Positions 12,929 through 15,357 of a stretch of 15,357 nt of DNA are shown here, piece after piece. Both the position numbers and the translations under genes were made by a program. Within the stretch, counting starts at the first letter, position 1; every line of letters starts with the position of its first letter. Origin of the DNA: Beijerinckiaceae bacterium (GTDB taxonomy: Bacteria; Pseudomonadota; Alphaproteobacteria; Rhizobiales; Beijerinckiaceae). The stretch lies in contig JAKONB010000538.1 in the NCBI GenBank assembly GCA_022702195.1, forward strand, positions 1 through 15,357, given 5' to 3'. The notes below the pieces were generated by a model. The model saw nothing but the letters and a program-made list of their open reading frames with translations. It did no database searches and was not told where the DNA came from.

Positions 12929-14631
12929 CGGCGGATTCCACCCCGTCCGGGGCCGCCCCGCGGCGTGGCGGTTCCCTGCGAGGGGCCGGCCCCCGGCGCA
13001 GCAGCGATTTCCAGGACGCGGCCGGCTTCGGCGACGCCCCCCGCGGCGATGGCGGCGCGGCCACCATGCGGCCCGGAGCCCTGCGGGGAGCCGCGCGGGG
13101 CCGCGACCGCGACAGCCTCGCCCACACGCTGTTCCTGCGGATCTACCCCGTCATCGCCGTGGTGGTGCTCGTCACCCAGCTCGGGATCGCCTGGATCAAC
13201 CACGGTGAGCGGATCCGCCTCTACGGCGAGCGGGCGGACCTGATGGCGGCCCTCACCGCCAAGGCCATCGCCCGGCCGGACTGGAGCGCCGATCCGGCGA
13301 TCTACCGCCAGCCGGTGGAGGCCCTGACCCTCGATCCCGCCTTTCGGGCCGCCTCCCTGCGGGATGCCACCGGCGCCGTGGTGATGAGTCTCGGCGACAT
13401 GCCGCGCGGCCGGGCCTTCGACCTGATCACCAGCCAGGCCGACCTGATCGCGGCCCCGGGCGCCGCGCCGTTGGGCCGGCTCACCCTGACGATCTCGGCC
13501 GGGGATCTGCGCGGCAACGCCGAGACGCAGGCGCTCCTGGCGCTCGCGACCAGCCTGATCCTGATGCTGGCCTTCGTCGTCACCCTCCACGCCAATGTCC
13601 GCCGCCACGTCCTCGCGCCGCTCAAGCGCCTGCTCGCGGCGATGCGGGCGGTGGAGCGCAAGGACTGGGTGCCGGTGGATCTCGAGGGCGAGTTCCGCGC
13701 CAGCAACGAGATCGACGTGATCTCCCAGGCCTTCAACCGCATGGTGGAGGGCCTGCGCACCGGCGACGAGGCCAAGCAGTTGCTCCTGCAACTGGAACAG
13801 GCCCATGCCCGGCTCGAGGCGGCCAACCGCCTGGTGCTGGAGAGCATCGGCTATGCCCGTCGCATCCAGAGTTCGGTCCTGCCCGAACGCACGGCCCTCG
13901 CCGGCACCGGCCTCGAGATCGCCGTGCTGTGGGAGCCGCTGCATCAGGTGGGCGGCGATTACTTCTGGTTGGAGGATCTCGACGGGCTCGGGCTCGTGCT
14001 GGTGGCCGATTGCACCGGTCACGGAGTGCCTGGGGCCTTCCTCACCCTGATCGTCGCCACCGCCCTCGACCGCATCCTGCACGAGCGCCGGCTGCGCGAC
14101 CCCGCCGCGATCCTGGAAGCCCTCGACACGATGGTGCGCTCCCAGCTGCGCCAGGACGGGCGCGGCGCCGAATCCGATGACGGCCTCGATTGCGGCCTCT
14201 GCATCTGGGATCCGGCGCGCCGCGAGATCCGCTTCGCCGGCGCCGGCCTGGCGCTCACCGCCGTTACCGACGGGGTCGCCACGCGGATCCGGGGCGCCAA
14301 GCGCGGCCTCGGCTATCCGCAACGCCCCGGCACCCGCTTCGCCGTCGAGGACGTGACCCTTCCGGTCGCCCCCGGCAGCACCTTCTATCTCATGACGGAC
14401 GGGATCTCGGATCAGATGGGTGCGCCGGGCGACGGTGGCCCCATGCGGCGGCTGCTCGGCCATCGCGGCGTCGCCGCGATCCTTGAGGCGCATCGCGACC
14501 GTCCGCTCGCCGAGCAGGTCGCCGCCCTCGAAGCCGCCCTGGTCGCCTATCGCGGCGGCGAGGCGCGCCGGGACGACATGACCCTCGTGGCGTTCCGTCC
14601 CCGGCCGGAGGCGCCGGGGCGGGTCGTCTGA
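12925..14631 (+). CDS. siaA: SiaA-type membrane PPM/SpoIIE phosphatase with HAMP domain
   Basis: A 568-residue sensor phosphatase. Residues 1-64 are an Arg/Gly-rich, low-complexity cytoplasmic lead. Transmembrane segment 1 is about 72-91, a periplasmic sensor region covers about 92-203, and segment 2 is about 204-223. HAMP (about 224-280, with a P232 and the NEIDVISQAFNRM block), a helical linker (283-312) and the PP2C/SpoIIE-like phosphatase follow. Metal and catalytic motifs are intact: GGDYFWLE (343-350), DCTGHGVPGAF (362-372), DGLDCGLC (419-426), FAGAG (437-441), LMTDGISDQ (489-497) and RDDMTL (549-554). It should dephosphorylate the SiaC-type protein in response to a periplasmic signal. 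The ATG overlaps the siaD stop by 4 bases; M48 (13066) is a less likely start. In Pseudomonas siaA comes first; here it is last. Confidence 0.92.
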   Translation: MTADSTPSGAAPRRGGSLRGAGPRRSSDFQDAAGFGDAPRGDGGAATMRPGALRGAARGRDRDSLAHTLFLRIYPVIAVVVLVTQLGIAWINHGERIRLYGERADLMAALTAKAIARPDWSADPAIYRQPVEALTLDPAFRAASLRDATGAVVMSLGDMPRGRAFDLITSQADLIAAPGAAPLGRLTLTISAGDLRGNAETQALLALATSLILMLAFVVTLHANVRRHVLAPLKRLLAAMRAVERKDWVPVDLEGEFRASNEIDVISQAFNRMVEGLRTGDEAKQLLLQLEQAHARLEAANRLVLESIGYARRIQSSVLPERTALAGTGLEIAVLWEPLHQVGGDYFWLEDLDGLGLVLVADCTGHGVPGAFLTLIVATALDRILHERRLRDPAAILEALDTMVRSQLRQDGRGAESDDGLDCGLCIWDPARREIRFAGAGLALTAVTDGVATRIRGAKRGLGYPQRPGTRFAVEDVTLPVAPGSTFYLMTDGISDQMGAPGDGGPMRRLLGHRGVAAILEAHRDRPLAEQVAALEAALVAYRGGEARRDDMTLVAFRPRPEAPGRVV

Positions 14632-14641
14632 CGGATCGTGC

Positions 14642-14671
14642 CGAGGGTCCCGCCGCATGGCGGGACCCTCG
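14642..14671. terminator. Bidirectional terminator hairpin between siaA and argB
   Basis: A perfect 13-bp stem, cgagggtcccgcc (14642-14654) with its exact complement at 14659-14671, closes a gcat loop. It starts 11 bases after the siaA stop and ends 10 bases before the argB stop on the other strand, so it can end both convergent transcripts. No T tract is obvious. Confidence 0.75.
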
Positions 14672-14680
14672 AGGGTCGGT

Positions 14681-15357
14681 TCAGCCCCGGCGGATCAGGG
14701 TGCCGGCGCCGTAATCCGTGAACAGCTCGAGCAGCACCGCGTGGCTGACCTTGCCGTCGAGGATGACCACCGCCTCGACGCCCTGTTCCAGGGCGTAGAT
14801 GCAGGTCTCCACCTTCGGGATCATGCCGGCGGTGATGGTGCCGTCGGCGATAAGTCGCCGGCAATCGGCGATCGAGAGTTCCGGGATCAGCTTCTTGTCC
14901 TTGTCGAGGACGCCGGGCACGTCGGTGAGCAGCAGCAGGCGTTTGGCCCGCAGAGCCCCCGCGATGGCGCCCGCGAAGGTGTCGGCGTTGACGTTGTAGG
15001 TCTGCCCGTCGGCGCCGTAGGCCACGGGGGCCAGGACCGGGATCAGTTCCGCCTTCAGCACCGCGTCGAGGACGCCGCGCTCGACATGCTCCGGCTCGCC
15101 GACGAGGCCGAGGTCGAGCACCTGCTCCTCGTTGCTCTCGGGATCGCGGAACGTCTTCATGGCGCGCTTGGCGCGGACCATGTTGCCGTCCTTGCCGCAC
15201 AGGCCGATGGCCCGGCCACCCTGCCCCGAGATCCAGCCGACGATCTGCTTATTGATGGAGCCGGCGAGCACCATCTCCACCACCTCGACGGTGGCCGCAT
15301 CGGTGACGCGCAGGCCGCCCCGGAATTCGGACTGGATGCCGAGCCGGTCGAGCATCC
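14681..15357 (-). CDS. argB: Acetylglutamate kinase, C-terminal part (partial at window end)
   Basis: The frame is open from the window end to the TGA at 14681-14683, giving about 225 C-terminal residues of ArgB; the N-terminal 70 to 80 residues lie outside. ArgB phosphorylates N-acetyl-L-glutamate with ATP, the second step of arginine biosynthesis, in the cytoplasm. Recognisable blocks are FRGGLRVTDAATVEVVEMVL, the GKDGNMVRAKR segment, PVLAPVAYGADGQTYNVNAD (substrate-binding Asn and Asp), FAGAIAGALRAKRLLLLTDV followed by PGVLDKDKKLI, and DGTITAGMIPKVETCIYAL with the catalytic Lys, then the end GTLIRRG. This is the amino-acid kinase fold of typical proteobacterial ArgB, and nothing is missing in the visible part. 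It converges on siaA across a strong hairpin and is unrelated to the sia operon. Confidence 0.97.
   Translation of the reverse strand, partial: MLDRLGIQSEFRGGLRVTDAATVEVVEMVLAGSINKQIVGWISGQGGRAIGLCGKDGNMVRAKRAMKTFRDPESNEEQVLDLGLVGEPEHVERGVLDAVLKAELIPVLAPVAYGADGQTYNVNADTFAGAIAGALRAKRLLLLTDVPGVLDKDKKLIPELSIADCRRLIADGTITAGMIPKVETCIYALEQGVEAVVILDGKVSHAVLLELFTDYGAGTLIRRG

Noticed and set aside
12850..14658. A 602-codon open frame on the minus strand, antisense to the siaA-type gene
   Set aside because: It has low-complexity Gly/Arg/Gln/His composition and no family motifs. The plus-strand frame has complete HAMP-phosphatase motifs. Long antisense frames are expected in DNA this GC-rich.

Overview
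The window looks like chromosomal DNA from a high-GC alphaproteobacterium of the Rhizobiales, most likely Methylobacterium or Methylorubrum. This rests on the very high GC, the gene order ctpA - divergent polysaccharide deacetylase - rppH, and recognisable alphaproteobacterial forms of the single-domain response regulator, DUF2939, DUF2937 and YoaK families. The assignment is inference from protein features; no database was searched. The DNA is densely coding. I see no tRNA, rRNA, CRISPR array, insertion sequence or prophage gene.

Layout. (1) 1-3199, plus strand: the 3' end of ctpA, a membrane-anchored divergent polysaccharide deacetylase-like protein, rppH and a DUF2939 protein (cell-envelope and RNA-turnover housekeeping). 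(2) 3212-5251, minus strand: a ROK-type kinase homologue whose two lobes appear in swapped order, a small secreted protein and a stand-alone response-regulator receiver. (3) 5420-8006, plus strand: a tight run of a YoaK-type membrane protein, a WD40 beta-propeller, an 89-residue two-cysteine protein and a DUF2937 membrane protein. (4) 8272-9501, plus: an O-antigen ligase/Wzy-like polytopic membrane protein, ending in two hairpins, one a perfect 19-bp inverted repeat. (5) 9589-10793, minus: a pyrimidine-5'-nucleotidase-type HAD hydrolase translationally coupled to a small HExxH metallopeptidase. (6) 10794-11123: a 330-bp divergent intergenic region with two inverted repeats. (7) 11124-14631, plus: a complete four-gene cluster equivalent to Pseudomonas siaABCD, here in the order siaB-siaC-siaD-siaA. 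(8) 14681-15357, minus: the C-terminal part of argB, separated from siaA by a strong bidirectional hairpin.

The main biological unit is the sia-type operon. A membrane-bound PPM phosphatase (SiaA) and an antisigma-like kinase (SiaB) would set the phosphorylation state of a small switch protein (SiaC), which in Pseudomonas controls a GGDEF diguanylate cyclase (SiaD). Here the cyclase carries GGEEF and an RxxD inhibitory site, and three of the four genes are joined by ATGA overlaps or a 15-bp gap. The expected output is regulated c-di-GMP, and hence aggregation or biofilm behaviour. The switch protein has Ser where I expect the phosphorylated Thr. The second notable item is the apparently circularly permuted ROK kinase at 3212-4291.
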